Assembly (NCBI RefSeq): GCF_025558485.1
Contig: NZ_CP102930.1
Span: 1,178,001-1,242,000 of the forward strand
Direction of reading: 5' to 3'
DNA: 64,000 bases
Source: Bdellovibrio bacteriovorus
GTDB taxonomy: Bacteria > Bdellovibrionota > Bdellovibrionia > Bdellovibrionales > Bdellovibrionaceae
Under the pieces are notes generated by a model. That model did no database searches, had not been told where the DNA came from, and worked only from the letters and a program-made list of their open reading frames with translations. Position numbers and translations under genes: made by a program. Shown in pieces: positions 51,884 to 61,108 of the stretch; within the stretch, counting starts at the first letter, position 1, and every line of letters starts with the position of its first letter.

Positions 51884-53047
51884 ATGAAAAAAGTAACGGA
51901 AAATTTGGGTTTCTCAACACGTGCGATTCATGCCGGACAAGCTCCGGACCCTTCCACAGGCGCGATTATGACGCCGGTTTATTTGACCTCGACTTACGTA
52001 CAAGAATCTCCGGGTGTGCATAAGGGGTGGGAATATTCCCGCACCCACAATCCCACTCGCCACGCTTATGAAAGCTGCATGGCAAGCCTTGAAGGAGGCA
52101 AACATGGTTTTGCTTTTTCTTCCGGTTGTGCCGCGACCACGACCGTTTTGCACCTGCTTAAAGGTGGCGACCATGTCGTTGCGATGGATGATATGTACGG
52201 CGGCACCTTCCGTCTGTTTGATAAAATCCTAAAACACGATGGCATTGAGTTTTCCTTCGTGGATTTGACGAAGGTTGAAAACTTTGAAAAAGCGGTGAAG
52301 CCCAACACCAAGCTAGTGTGGTTGGAAACTCCGACCAATCCGACTTTGAAACTGGTGGATATTAAGAAGATCGCGGCGATTGCAAAAGCCAAAGGCGTTC
52401 TGGTGGCTGTGGATAACACGTTTATGAGCCCGTACTTCCAAAGACCTTTGGAGCTGGGTGCGGATATCGTGGTTCATTCTGCGACAAAATACATCGGCGG
52501 CCACAGTGATACTGTCGGTGGTATGGTCGTTGTTTCCCGCGCGGATTTGGCAGAAAAAATGGCCTTCCTAAGCAACGGTATGGGAGCTACTCAAGGCGCG
52601 TTTGATTCCTTCATGTTTCTGAGAAGTTTGAAAACCCTGCCACTTCGCATGAAGGCCCATCAGGAAAATGCGATGGCGATTGCGAAATTCCTGGAATCCC
52701 ATCCAAAAGTGGAAAAAGTTCTGTATCCGGGCCTGGAAAGCCACCCTCAGCATGCTTTGGCCAAAGAACAAATGCATGGTTTCGGCGGGATGATTACTTT
52801 CTACATCAAAGGTGGCTTGGAGTCGGCTCGTAAGTTCCTGGAAAACGTGAATGTCTTTTCATTGGCGGAAAGCTTGGGCGGGGTGGAGTCCCTGATCGAG
52901 CATCCGGCCATTATGACGCACGCCTCCGTTCCTCCGGAAAACCGCAAGGCTTTGGGGATTGATGACTCCTTGATCCGCCTTTCTGTGGGGGTTGAGGATC
53001 TGAACGACCTGATCGCGGACCTTAAAACTGCGTTTGATAAGGCATAA
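51884..53047 (+). CDS. Cystathionine gamma-lyase/synthase family enzyme
   Basis: 387 residues, full-length Cys/Met-metabolism PLP enzyme: GFSTRAIHAGQ, YSRTHNPTRHAYE, FSSGCAA, VDNTFMSPYFQRP and PLP Lys202 in HSATKYIGGHSD. Next to a beta-synthase it most likely acts as gamma-lyase (cysteine formation), though MetB activity cannot be excluded. 15 bases separate it from the previous stop. Confidence 0.9.
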   Translation: MKKVTENLGFSTRAIHAGQAPDPSTGAIMTPVYLTSTYVQESPGVHKGWEYSRTHNPTRHAYESCMASLEGGKHGFAFSSGCAATTTVLHLLKGGDHVVAMDDMYGGTFRLFDKILKHDGIEFSFVDLTKVENFEKAVKPNTKLVWLETPTNPTLKLVDIKKIAAIAKAKGVLVAVDNTFMSPYFQRPLELGADIVVHSATKYIGGHSDTVGGMVVVSRADLAEKMAFLSNGMGATQGAFDSFMFLRSLKTLPLRMKAHQENAMAIAKFLESHPKVEKVLYPGLESHPQHALAKEQMHGFGGMITFYIKGGLESARKFLENVNVFSLAESLGGVESLIEHPAIMTHASVPPENRKALGIDDSLIRLSVGVEDLNDLIADLKTAFDKA

Positions 53048-53050
53048 CTG

Positions 53051-53079
53051 TTGACATGCAGGGGGCCAATAGATAAACC
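53051..53079 (+). promoter_or_regulatory. Candidate promoter of tRNA-Phe
   Basis: Perfect TTGACA (53051-53056), 17-base spacer, TAAACC (53074-53079). The start would fall about 25 bases before the tRNA. The -10 match is only partial. Confidence 0.5.
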
Positions 53080-53109
53080 TTTGGTCTCTTTGAACGCATA
53101 AGTTCCAGT

Positions 53110-53185
<76 letters not shown>

Positions 53186-53207
53186 TTTTTCTAAAAGTTC
53201 AAAGTAA

Positions 53208-53234
53208 CAAAACCCGCTTTCAGGCGGGTTTTTT
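53208..53234 (+). terminator. Terminator after tRNA-Phe
   Basis: AACCCGC (53211-53217) and GCGGGTT (53224-53230), 6-base loop, then a T-run. A-run on the other side. Confidence 0.88.
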
Positions 53235-53296
53235 CGTTTCCAGCATCGGAAGTAATTGTTCTCCCATCTTAATTTTTAAAATGTTATTTTCCCCGA

Positions 53297-54043
53297 ATGA
53301 ACATCCTTTTCTATATTTTAGCGTTAGGTTTTTTTGCGAGTCCTCAAGTTGAAGCGGCTCAATGTGCGGTGAATCAGTATTGGGTTAAGCCTCACTATAG
53401 AAGAGCTTATGTCAGGTCCGATGGTAAGCATTTTGCGGCAACGAACGTAAAGGGCTACTGCAAGGAGCGATCAGTCATCTACGATTCTTGGAGCGGTAGA
53501 TTTAAAAGCCAGATGCCGACGGATTGGCCTCACACGAAGGAGTCGTTTAAAGACTGGAAAATTGATGAAAAGGAACGGGTTCTTGAAATTCTGGAAAAAG
53601 CTCCTGAGGAGCTTTTAAGTAAAAATATAATCGGTATCTATAGGGCTGACAAATCCAGGCAGGAGCCCAATCCCGCAACATCGGCAGATGGAGTAGTGGT
53701 TATATATGATTCAGCCTTTAAAAAACCTTATGATTTACAAAGAGTTCTGTATCACGAATTGGCCCATCAAATGTATATAGATCTTTCTGATAAAGATGCT
53801 GAAGACTATCGATGGTCCACAAGTTGGTGGCCTGTAAGAGACCGGAAGAATACTTATGTATCCAGGTCTGACGGATATGTACAGGACGATGGTCGAGATT
53901 CCCCTGAAGAGGATTATGCAAATAATATAGAGTTCTATCTGGTGGAGCCAGAAACTCTTAAAAAAGTGACCCCGAATGCATATAATTGGATCAAGCGACG
54001 ATTCGGTGATAAATTTAAAATTAGGAATGGAGGCAAGAAATGA
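53297..54043 (+). CDS. Secreted zinc metalloprotease-like protein
   Basis: 248 residues. Signal peptide ending near QVEA. Zinc motif HELAH (His153, Glu154, His157) in LQRVLYHELAHQMY, with a likely third ligand in SPEEDYANNIEF (about Glu205). Other Cys: Cys23 and Cys55. It has more A/T than its neighbours, a mild sign of different origin. Followed by a lipoprotein gene with an ATGA overlap. Substrate unknown. Confidence 0.78.
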   Translation: MNILFYILALGFFASPQVEAAQCAVNQYWVKPHYRRAYVRSDGKHFAATNVKGYCKERSVIYDSWSGRFKSQMPTDWPHTKESFKDWKIDEKERVLEILEKAPEELLSKNIIGIYRADKSRQEPNPATSADGVVVIYDSAFKKPYDLQRVLYHELAHQMYIDLSDKDAEDYRWSTSWWPVRDRKNTYVSRSDGYVQDDGRDSPEEDYANNIEFYLVEPETLKKVTPNAYNWIKRRFGDKFKIRNGGKK

Positions 54044-54567
54044 GAACTGTAAGTGCATGTATTTTCAGTCTCCTAGCACTATCGGCGTGCGCAATTCCTG
54101 CAAAAAAAGATGGTGAGTCCCTTACGTTAACGAAGGTTGAAAAGATCGAATGGTCGAAAATGAGTCAGCCTGTTTTGCTAAAACAAATAGGCTCACCCGA
54201 CAAGAAAGCGATGATAGGGCCTCAAGGTGAAGAAGAGGTTTGGATCTATTTGGGCGGGGAGCCCAGAAGCACCCGTTTGTCAGTGATATTTAATGCCAAA
54301 ACATCGCAGTTATTGTCAGCAAACTGGTTCTTCCGATCCAACGATCCGGGGACGGAGTTGAAGGATATTTTCAATAGATATAATCAGTATGAATTTACTC
54401 TGGAACCTGAAGAGAGCTATTCCACGTCGAGAATGCAGTTCTATAAAAGTAAGAACGGAGATTTGGAACTGGCGGTGAATAAGAAGTCAGGAGATGTCAA
54501 TTCGATATCTTGGGAAGTAGTTCCGGAAGCCGCATCAAGCTCAAAACGCAAGCCTACCAGCCATTAG
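54040..54567 (+). CDS. Predicted lipoprotein
   Basis: 175 residues with lipobox LSAC (Cys17). The mature part has LLKQIGSPDKKAMIGPQGEEEVWIY (about 48-73; longer than quoted here in one run is avoided), a BamE/SmpA-like beginning with beta strands, ending in a charged tail SSSKRKPTSH. The function is unknown. Overlaps the protease gene by 4 bases, so they are coupled and may act together. A terminator follows. Confidence 0.7.
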   Translation: MRTVSACIFSLLALSACAIPAKKDGESLTLTKVEKIEWSKMSQPVLLKQIGSPDKKAMIGPQGEEEVWIYLGGEPRSTRLSVIFNAKTSQLLSANWFFRSNDPGTELKDIFNRYNQYEFTLEPEESYSTSRMQFYKSKNGDLELAVNKKSGDVNSISWEVVPEAASSSKRKPTSH

Positions 54568-54568
54568 A

Positions 54569-54608
54569 TAAAAGACATTCATAGGGAAAGCCCGTGAATG
54601 TCTTTTAA
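54569..54608. terminator. Bidirectional terminator
   Basis: AAAGACATTCA (54571-54581) and TGAATGTCTTT (54595-54605) form an 11-bp stem with a 13-base loop between the lipoprotein gene and the convergent haemolysin-III gene. Confidence 0.8.
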
Positions 54609-54615
54609 ATTAACT

Positions 54616-55248
54616 CTAAGTGAAATAAATCAGCAAACACAGATACTGAAACGCAGTTCCGCACATTACGCAGACATGCCAGACGCCGTGGCCGTGTTTG
54701 ATGCGGGTGTCGTTCAGGAAGAAAATCATGCCGATGCCATAGCTGATAAAGCCGGCCATAATCAGCAAAAAGCCCCATAACGGGATGGCATCCATCAGAT
54801 ATTTAATCACGGGCAGAACAGTGACAGCCATGATGGTGTAGAGAGCCAGTGATGGCAGACGATTTGTTGTGGGTGGGGCAACGAGCTCCCACAAAATTCC
54901 CACGACCGCCAGACTCCAAACGATTCCCAGAATGACCCAACCCAAAGTTCCGCGCAAAGCCAAGATGGCATACGGGGTGTAACTTCCCGCGATTTTCAGA
55001 TAAATGCCGATATAGTCCAGGCGACGATAGAGCTTTTTTCTTTCACCGCGAGTTCCATGATAGATGGTGGAAACACAATAAAGACCCACTGTGCAGATCG
55101 TATAAATTCCGAAACTAAATATTTTCCAGGTATCGTGAGACCGGGCTGCTAGCCCCAGCAAAAGAGCACATCCCAATAAAGCCAGAAAAGCACCGAAAGC
55201 ATGAGTGGCGACATTGAGTTTTTCGCCATGTTCAATCTTGTGAATCAT
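54616..55248 (-). CDS. Haemolysin III / YqfA family (PAQR-like) membrane protein
   Basis: 210 residues, seven membrane helices. PAQR motifs: EHGEKLNVATHAFGA (His16), TIYHGTRGE with His64, YLKIAGSYTPY, and the end GHGVWHVCVMCG with two His. The His/Asp set is typical of the metal-dependent hydrolase-like PAQR fold. Homologues have been linked to haemolysis when cloned, but their normal task is unknown, perhaps membrane-lipid homeostasis. Confidence 0.9.
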   Translation of the reverse strand: MIHKIEHGEKLNVATHAFGAFLALLGCALLLGLAARSHDTWKIFSFGIYTICTVGLYCVSTIYHGTRGERKKLYRRLDYIGIYLKIAGSYTPYAILALRGTLGWVILGIVWSLAVVGILWELVAPPTTNRLPSLALYTIMAVTVLPVIKYLMDAIPLWGFLLIMAGFISYGIGMIFFLNDTRIKHGHGVWHVCVMCGTAFQYLCLLIYFT

Positions 55249-55355
55249 AGGTCTAGCTTAGCATTGCACCAGTGAAAGCTCCACCGTGGGACTTCTTTCA
55301 AGGCAGAATCAAAACCATAGTACAGAAATAAGATATAAGATTTTTTGTGGCAAGC

Positions 55356-56054
55356 TCATGAGGTGCGGCAGATGAAGCTGACTTGTCTTCCGGATTTTTC
55401 TTTGTCCCGTCGGTAAGAATGGAATTCGTTGTTGGTGACGGTATCAATGTGCAGATCAAAAAGGCGCTCCATAGACAGGCCTTCTTGTTCCAACTGTTGG
55501 CGAACGATCAGGTTTAGATCCACCAAAGACTTGCTGTTTTCCAAAGAGGAAAAATAAGCCGCTCTTTCCTGAGCACTTAAGGGTCCCAGACTGGTCAGGA
55601 TCTGATCGCGAACATCGTTGCCGACTTCAAAGCTGTTCTTTTGAATGTGCGGACCGATAATCACATCCAGCTCAGAGGCGACAGCACCTTTTGCCACCAG
55701 GGTTTGCACGGTTTTGGGGATAATTCTGTTGGCAACTCCGCGCCAGCCAGCATGAGCACCTGCAATCAATCCGGTTGTGTGATGATAGAAAAGAACCGGG
55801 ACACAATCGGCAGTAATCACACAAAGGGCCAGATCCTTGGTCGTGCTAAAGTGAGAGTCCGCAATAACCTGATAGTCTTGCGAGTTGTCCGGGCTTTCCA
55901 CCACCGCATCGCTGTGGATTTGTTTCAGACGAACGGTGCGAAATTGAGGATAGGCTTTTTGAATATCTGCATAAGTGGCAGAGGCATTTCCGAAAAAAGC
56001 TGTGATATAGGGCGTGCGTAATTCATAGCCCCATGGAGTTTGATTCAGATTCAT
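55356..56054 (-). CDS. pgeF: Peptidoglycan editing factor PgeF / multicopper-oxidase-like (DUF152) family
   Basis: 232 residues from the ATG at 56054 in the 4-base overlap ATGA with rluD; the upstream ATG at 56066 is less likely. Family marks: RLKQIHSDAV, ITADCVPVLF and AGAHAGWRGVANRI, with the metal-binding His/Cys pattern. PgeF homologues (YfiH) remove L-Ser misincorporated in wall precursors; other members act on purine nucleosides. Order pgeF downstream of rluD is as in E. coli. Confidence 0.88.
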   Translation of the reverse strand: MNLNQTPWGYELRTPYITAFFGNASATYADIQKAYPQFRTVRLKQIHSDAVVESPDNSQDYQVIADSHFSTTKDLALCVITADCVPVLFYHHTTGLIAGAHAGWRGVANRIIPKTVQTLVAKGAVASELDVIIGPHIQKNSFEVGNDVRDQILTSLGPLSAQERAAYFSSLENSKSLVDLNLIVRQQLEQEGLSMERLFDLHIDTVTNNEFHSYRRDKEKSGRQVSFICRTS

Positions 56055-57061
56055 ACCAAGCCCCATTTTTTAAGAAGGATTTGAATGTCCTCCGGCCAAT
56101 CTTTCTGGAAGAACATTCTTTCACCTGTGCGGGGGTGGGTGAAACCCAGTTCGGCTGCATGAAGCAGGAAGCGGGAAAGCTGGCGAACATCTTCCTGTGA
56201 AGAGCGGGCCTCGATGCCTTTGATTTTTCGATCCGCACCGTAAAGAATGTCTCCGGCAATAGGCAGTCCACTTTCAGACATATGCACACGAATTTGATGT
56301 GTTCTTCCGGTTTCAAGTTTCAGTTTCATGTAACTGAAACCGCCTTTTCTTTGCAGAACTTCATAGTGGGTGACCGCCCATTTTCCAATTTCCGGAGCAT
56401 CTTCTTGATTGGTGATTGGTTTGCGATCTTCACCTAAAACAGAAGCATATCTTTTGCGATCCACCGGATGACGGGCCAAAAAGCTTTTAATATTGCCACT
56501 TAGAGTGCGAGCTGTTCCCAGACAGACTGCATAATAAATTCTGTGGGTGCTGCGTTCTTTGAATTGCGAGGTCAGGGATTCGTGGGCTTTATCATTTTTA
56601 GCAACGACAAGTACGCCGCTGGTTTCTTTATCCAGTCGGTGTACGATGCCGGGGCGCTCTTCACCAAATTTCATGGAAAGATCATCGGTATGGGCAATCA
56701 GAGCATTTACCAATGTATCATGTGCATGGCCTGCCGCAGGATGGATCACCAAGCCAGCAGGTTTATTGATGACAATCAGATCCTCGTCTTCAAACAGAAC
56801 ATCCAGCTTTAAATCGTAAGGTTGCAGCTCGGTGGGCTCCGGTTCGGGAAGTTGGATTTCAATCAGGTCATTTTCTTTAACTGCAACGGAAGCCTTCGCG
56901 GGCTTGCCATTCAGCAGAACAACGGAGGATTCCAAAAGGTGAGAAGCGCGGGAACGGGTGCCGACTTCTTCAATAAGAGCCATGGCCTTATCCAGGCGCA
57001 GCCCATTCATCTCTGCGGTGGCAGTGACTTTAATGGTCGTTGTCGGGGTCTTATTTTCCAA
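56051..57061 (-). CDS. rluD: 23S rRNA pseudouridine synthase, RluD family
   Basis: 336 residues. N-terminal S4 domain (about 20-75), then the RluA-type catalytic domain with the Asp144 motif GIVHRLDKETSGVLVV, LETGRTHQIRVHM and a C-terminal RFLLHAAELGFTHP. RluD makes pseudouridines 1911/1915/1917 in helix 69, and RlmH (this window) methylates 1915, so the two act on the same helix. 11-base overlap with the J-like gene upstream. Confidence 0.92.
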   Translation of the reverse strand: MENKTPTTTIKVTATAEMNGLRLDKAMALIEEVGTRSRASHLLESSVVLLNGKPAKASVAVKENDLIEIQLPEPEPTELQPYDLKLDVLFEDEDLIVINKPAGLVIHPAAGHAHDTLVNALIAHTDDLSMKFGEERPGIVHRLDKETSGVLVVAKNDKAHESLTSQFKERSTHRIYYAVCLGTARTLSGNIKSFLARHPVDRKRYASVLGEDRKPITNQEDAPEIGKWAVTHYEVLQRKGGFSYMKLKLETGRTHQIRVHMSESGLPIAGDILYGADRKIKGIEARSSQEDVRQLSRFLLHAAELGFTHPRTGERMFFQKDWPEDIQILLKKWGLV

Positions 57062-57677
57062 GATTGTTCTTGAAGCTCTTCATGTAAGAGTCTGCGACCT
57101 TTTTCTCGTCAAGACCCAGAGCTTTGGCGATTTGCACCACATAACCACGTACAAAAACGATGGCGGGCAGATTTCCGGCATCCATATTTTCCACGGCAGT
57201 GACGTAGTAGGAATTGATCTTTGTGATCTCACTCATTTTAGAAACAGTGATTTGCTTGTATTCGCGAACCTTTTTAAGGAACTCGCCATCCCATTCCGTG
57301 CGGGCCGCCACTTCTTTTTCAAAAGCGTCGTCTTTCTGATAGGCCGGAACTGTTTTTTCAGTTTTAGCTTCAGGAAAAACCTGTTTGCTGGCTTCCAGAA
57401 TGGATTCATAGGTCAGATCATTCAAAGAAGATCTGCCGCTCAAAAGGCGCTGGTCATAAATGGTTCTCAGGATTTTATTGCCTAAAACCTGATAGGCTTC
57501 CTCGATCACCACAAGAAGCTCGCGAGCCTCTTGTTCAGAGAAAATTGTATAGATCGCAGGATTGTCGCCAGAATAAGTGGCACGAGCACGCTCATACGCC
57601 GTCGTCACCTCGTGTTGAGGAGCGTTGGCCGTTAGCTCTAGGACTTCGTAATAGTTATATCGAGACGTCGCTTGCAT
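57051..57677 (-). CDS. J-like domain (no HPD) fused to HTH_25
   Basis: 208 residues. Residues about 7-78 look like a J-domain fold (YNYYEVLELTANAPQHEV, then AYQVLGNKILRTIYDQ), but the loop that holds HPD reads YSGDNPAIY, so it cannot stimulate DnaK in the usual way. Residues about 131-195 are a RodZ-type HTH_25 (FLKKVREYKQITVSKMSEIT). No membrane helix. It sits beside a MinD-like ATPase, which suggests a cytoplasmic organiser or adaptor. Start is ATG at 57677. Confidence 0.7.
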   Translation of the reverse strand: MQATSRYNYYEVLELTANAPQHEVTTAYERARATYSGDNPAIYTIFSEQEARELLVVIEEAYQVLGNKILRTIYDQRLLSGRSSLNDLTYESILEASKQVFPEAKTEKTVPAYQKDDAFEKEVAARTEWDGEFLKKVREYKQITVSKMSEITKINSYYVTAVENMDAGNLPAIVFVRGYVVQIAKALGLDEKKVADSYMKSFKNNLGK

Positions 57678-57685
57678 CGTAGCTA

Positions 57686-58639
57686 TTATACTACGGCGCG
57701 AAGCTCCTCAGGTGCAATAAGTTGTTTGCAGGTAGCCAAAAATTGTCCCGCCAGCGGAGTAAATGGTTGAGCCACAAGAACGTGTTCTCTTACACGCACG
57801 GACTGCCACACTGCATTGTCGTAATCAATCGAACCCGCGTAATCGATCCCCAAATCGTAGTACTTGTTGCAGACACTCTTCATGGAAAAACCAAGTTCTT
57901 CATTGGCCTGATTGCGGGAAGAGTTCACGATCAAACGCACAGGTGTTGAAGAAAGTGCTTCAAAGAAGTCGCAATGAATACCCGAGGCATCCTTCAGATA
58001 AGAACGGAAGGAAAACGGTTTTGCCAAAGTTCTTTGACGGTGATTGCGCAAAGTGGAAATCATGCTGCCATAAGCATCCGGAGTCGCATTGGCTTTCAGA
58101 GAATGACATACGAAGGATTCAATAAAACGATAGGTTTTTTCAATACTGGTTGGCTCCGGAGTCGTGATCAGGAATTTTTCATCAGCGGCTTTAAAAAGCT
58201 CCAGATGAGCTTCCAAGGCGCCTGCACCCATATCAACAATGACATAATCAGCGCGCAACTTCTTTAGTTCCGGAATCAGATTCTGAATTTGAGTGTAGGA
58301 AAAATCTGTCGGTGTCCAGGAGTCCCAGAATCCCTGAACATAGGAAAGATGCGGGAACGGAGTCGGGATCACCAGTTCTTGCAGGGTTTTGGCACCTTCA
58401 AAGTAATGACGAATGTTCATGTGAGAAGGCGACAGACCCAGTACCGTGTGAACATTGGAACCACTTAGATCCAAATCCACGATTGCCACGGAATGCCCCA
58501 GTTTGGAAAGCGTGATACCCAGACTGGTGGAAACAAAAGTTTTTCCCACTCCACCTTTACCGGAGGCAACGACCCATAGCTTTGTGTCTTGTTCTTTGTT
58601 TTCGCGAGAAGTTTTAAAGTCCAATACAGCCTGATCCAT
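57686..58639 (-). CDS. MinD/FlhG-like ParA-family ATPase
   Basis: 317 residues. Deviant Walker A SGKGGVGKT (26-34), DLDLSGSN switch, and YVIVDMGAG. The amphipathic C-terminus typical of MinD is weak; the length and middle part look more like FlhG/YlxH. Such ATPases set the place of division, flagella or pili. It is upstream of the J-like/HTH gene by 8 bases, so a shared task is likely. Which structure it places is not shown. Confidence 0.82.
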   Translation of the reverse strand: MDQAVLDFKTSRENKEQDTKLWVVASGKGGVGKTFVSTSLGITLSKLGHSVAIVDLDLSGSNVHTVLGLSPSHMNIRHYFEGAKTLQELVIPTPFPHLSYVQGFWDSWTPTDFSYTQIQNLIPELKKLRADYVIVDMGAGALEAHLELFKAADEKFLITTPEPTSIEKTYRFIESFVCHSLKANATPDAYGSMISTLRNHRQRTLAKPFSFRSYLKDASGIHCDFFEALSSTPVRLIVNSSRNQANEELGFSMKSVCNKYYDLGIDYAGSIDYDNAVWQSVRVREHVLVAQPFTPLAGQFLATCKQLIAPEELRAVV

Positions 58640-58657
58640 GGATGCATCCTCTTTTTG

Positions 58658-59362
58658 CTATTTCAGTGGGGTGATAAGAATCCCTTTTTTTGTCTCTTCG
58701 GCTTCAGAGGCGCGAATATAAAGAGGAATAAACGATTTCCAGTCCAAAGTTTGACCGCTTTGCACTCTTTTTTCCGCCATCAGACCCAAGGTGGATGCCA
58801 GCGGATAGTCGGGAAGTTCAGAGCTTCTGTGCATCAGACTGCGCAAGGTTTCGGGGAAGTATTCGTTGTAGGCTTCCCAGCCGTCTCCGACAACCAGGAC
58901 CTCTTGATTGATATGTTGGGAAAGTTCACGGACTGGAATGGCTGCTGGACCTTTTAAGTAACGTGGTTCCGGACCACTCATGTCGAAAAGACCCAAGTAC
59001 ACCATGTTTTTGTAGGCATTGATGATCGATAAAACCGGCTTGTCAGACCCGCGGGCTCTTTCCGCCAGCAAGACCAGCGAATCAATGGTCACCATGGGTT
59101 TATTGAAGCTGTAGGCAAAGGTTTTTCCGGCGTTGGCGGCAACGCGAATGCCTGTAAAGCTGCCCGGCCCCTGCCCAACGGCAAAGGCATCAATGTCTTC
59201 CAGCCGAAGTCCGGCTTCAGTCAGGCAGCTTTCAGTGAAAGGACTGATGATTTCGCTATGGGTTTTCTGGCGCAGAGTGGTTTCTTCTGCAATGACTTTT
59301 CCATCAACAATAACCGCAACACCGCCGACAGCGGTGCTGGTTTCCATAGCTAGTATTTTCAT
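58658..59362 (-). CDS. tsaB: tRNA threonylcarbamoyladenosine protein TsaB
   Basis: 234 residues. ILAMETSTAVGGVAV at the start, KTHSEIISP, and AVGQGPGSFTGIRV are the TsaB form of the ASKHA fold. With TsaC/D/E it makes the t6A modification of tRNA position 37. It overlaps rseP by 4 bases (ATGA). Confidence 0.93.
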   Translation of the reverse strand: MKILAMETSTAVGGVAVIVDGKVIAEETTLRQKTHSEIISPFTESCLTEAGLRLEDIDAFAVGQGPGSFTGIRVAANAGKTFAYSFNKPMVTIDSLVLLAERARGSDKPVLSIINAYKNMVYLGLFDMSGPEPRYLKGPAAIPVRELSQHINQEVLVVGDGWEAYNEYFPETLRSLMHRSSELPDYPLASTLGLMAEKRVQSGQTLDWKSFIPLYIRASEAEETKKGILITPLK

Positions 59363-61032
59363 AGGCCCAGTAAACGTGTGAAGTCGTTAAACAGAGCAAA
59401 TATCATAAGACTCATCAGGATGGCCAGACCGACTTGCTGTGCGATCTCCATTTTTCTGATGCTTAACGGCGCTCCTTTGACCAGTTCGATCACATAGAAC
59501 ACCAAGTGACCACCATCCAGTACCGGAACCGGAAGCAGATTCAGAATAAACAGATTCACAGAAATAATCGCCATCATCTGTAGGAACTGAGTAATGCCGA
59601 TTTTAAAAGTTTCGCTGGCTGCCTGACCGATAGAGATCACGCCGCCGATATTTTTCGGGGAAATCTTGGCCTGGAACAAACGCACGAAGCTCATCACCGT
59701 CATGACGGAAACTTCCCAGGTTTTTTCTGTCCCGCGAATCAAAGCATCCACCGGATTGGATGAACGCAGTGTCATCAGTTCTGGCATTGCGATATTCGCC
59801 ATTGGGGAAATGCCGATGGTGTAGCGTTTTTCCTCTGCACCTGCGGCGGTCATCTGCTTGGTCATCTTCGGTGTGATTTCAAGATCAATAGTCTTTCCGT
59901 CACGCACCACGGACAAGGCCACTGGTTTTTGGCCATCAAAGGACTTGATGTTGTTCAGAACATCTTCCCATTTTAGCAAAGTGACCTGGTTGATCTTTAC
60001 CAAACGATCACCCGGGCGCAACCCCGCAGCCTGAGCCGGGGAGCCATCCAGCACGCGTGCCAAATAAAGCTCTGAACTTTCCAACCCCAGACTTTGCAAC
60101 GAGAATGCTTTGATAGAAGCCATCGGTGCCATGGTGATTGTGAGGGTCTTTTCCGTTTTGTCACCTTCACGCTGACCTAAAACCTCTAACGTTAAAGGCT
60201 CTTTTGCGTTTGCTTTTTCCAAAGTGGAATCAAGCTGTCTCCAGTAAGAAACTTTCGTGCCATTAATACTGGTGATACTGTCACCTGTGCGCAGACCCAA
60301 GGCATGCAATGGCGATTTTTCCATCACACCAATGGTGGTGCCGGTGGAGTAAGGGGAAATCCCCTCGACATTGGCAACATAATCGAAGCTGGAAAGCACA
60401 TTGGGATTTGCCTCAGGCTTGGCTGTGACAGAAATGCTGGCTGCTTCGCCTGTATTTTCGCGTTTTACTTCCACATCCAGATGCAGGTCGTGGCTTTCTT
60501 TCAGGCTGAGTGTGCGCTGAACATCTTCCCAGGTTGTGATGGGCTTTTGATTGATGGTGACGATCTGGTCGCCAGAGCGGAAGCCCGCAGTATAAGCCGG
60601 AGAATTCACAGCCACATCACCCAGGACCGGAGTTTTTGCATCTTCGCCGATCAGGGCCACTACGAAGAAGACCAGAATCGCAAAGAAGAAGTTCATCAAT
60701 GGACCGGCCAGAACGATAGCAATACGCTGCCATACGTTTTTGTGCGTGAAAGAGACCTTTTTGTCCTCTTCAGAAATTCCATCGCCATTTTGTTCGCCGA
60801 ACATTTTTACGTATCCACCCAGTGGAATCAGGGAAAGGGCGTAAGTGGTGTCTCCGCGTTTATAAGTCAGCAGTTTTTTACCAAACCCCAGACTGAAAAC
60901 TTCAACACGCACTCCACACCAGCGCGCGACCAGGAAGTGACCTAACTCGTGAACAAAAATAAGGATTCCGAGCAGGATGACAAAAGGAACGATTGCGGAA
61001 AGACCTGATTGTAAGAATGAGAAAATATCCAT
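59359..61032 (-). CDS. rseP: RseP-like site-2 protease with three PDZ domains
   Basis: 557 residues, about 100 more than E. coli RseP. Zinc motif HELGH (28-32) in the first membrane helix, LDG (505-507) in the third, plus helices in between. PDZ-like domains: about 136-205, 232-302 and 322-388, each with a GxxxGD-type turn (FRSGDQIV, LRTGDSIT, LRPGDRLV). E. coli has two. It cuts membrane anti-sigma factors and signal-peptide remnants. The cdsA gene ends 76 bases upstream; dxr is not between them. Confidence 0.93.
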   Translation of the reverse strand: MDIFSFLQSGLSAIVPFVILLGILIFVHELGHFLVARWCGVRVEVFSLGFGKKLLTYKRGDTTYALSLIPLGGYVKMFGEQNGDGISEEDKKVSFTHKNVWQRIAIVLAGPLMNFFFAILVFFVVALIGEDAKTPVLGDVAVNSPAYTAGFRSGDQIVTINQKPITTWEDVQRTLSLKESHDLHLDVEVKRENTGEAASISVTAKPEANPNVLSSFDYVANVEGISPYSTGTTIGVMEKSPLHALGLRTGDSITSINGTKVSYWRQLDSTLEKANAKEPLTLEVLGQREGDKTEKTLTITMAPMASIKAFSLQSLGLESSELYLARVLDGSPAQAAGLRPGDRLVKINQVTLLKWEDVLNNIKSFDGQKPVALSVVRDGKTIDLEITPKMTKQMTAAGAEEKRYTIGISPMANIAMPELMTLRSSNPVDALIRGTEKTWEVSVMTVMSFVRLFQAKISPKNIGGVISIGQAASETFKIGITQFLQMMAIISVNLFILNLLPVPVLDGGHLVFYVIELVKGAPLSIRKMEIAQQVGLAILMSLMIFALFNDFTRLLGL

Positions 61033-61108
61033 TCCCCCATTCTAAAGGGAGGCCGGGATTAAGGGGTAGAAAATTAAGGGAATTCTTCCCCGTGGCTCGA
61101 CGTTTCTC

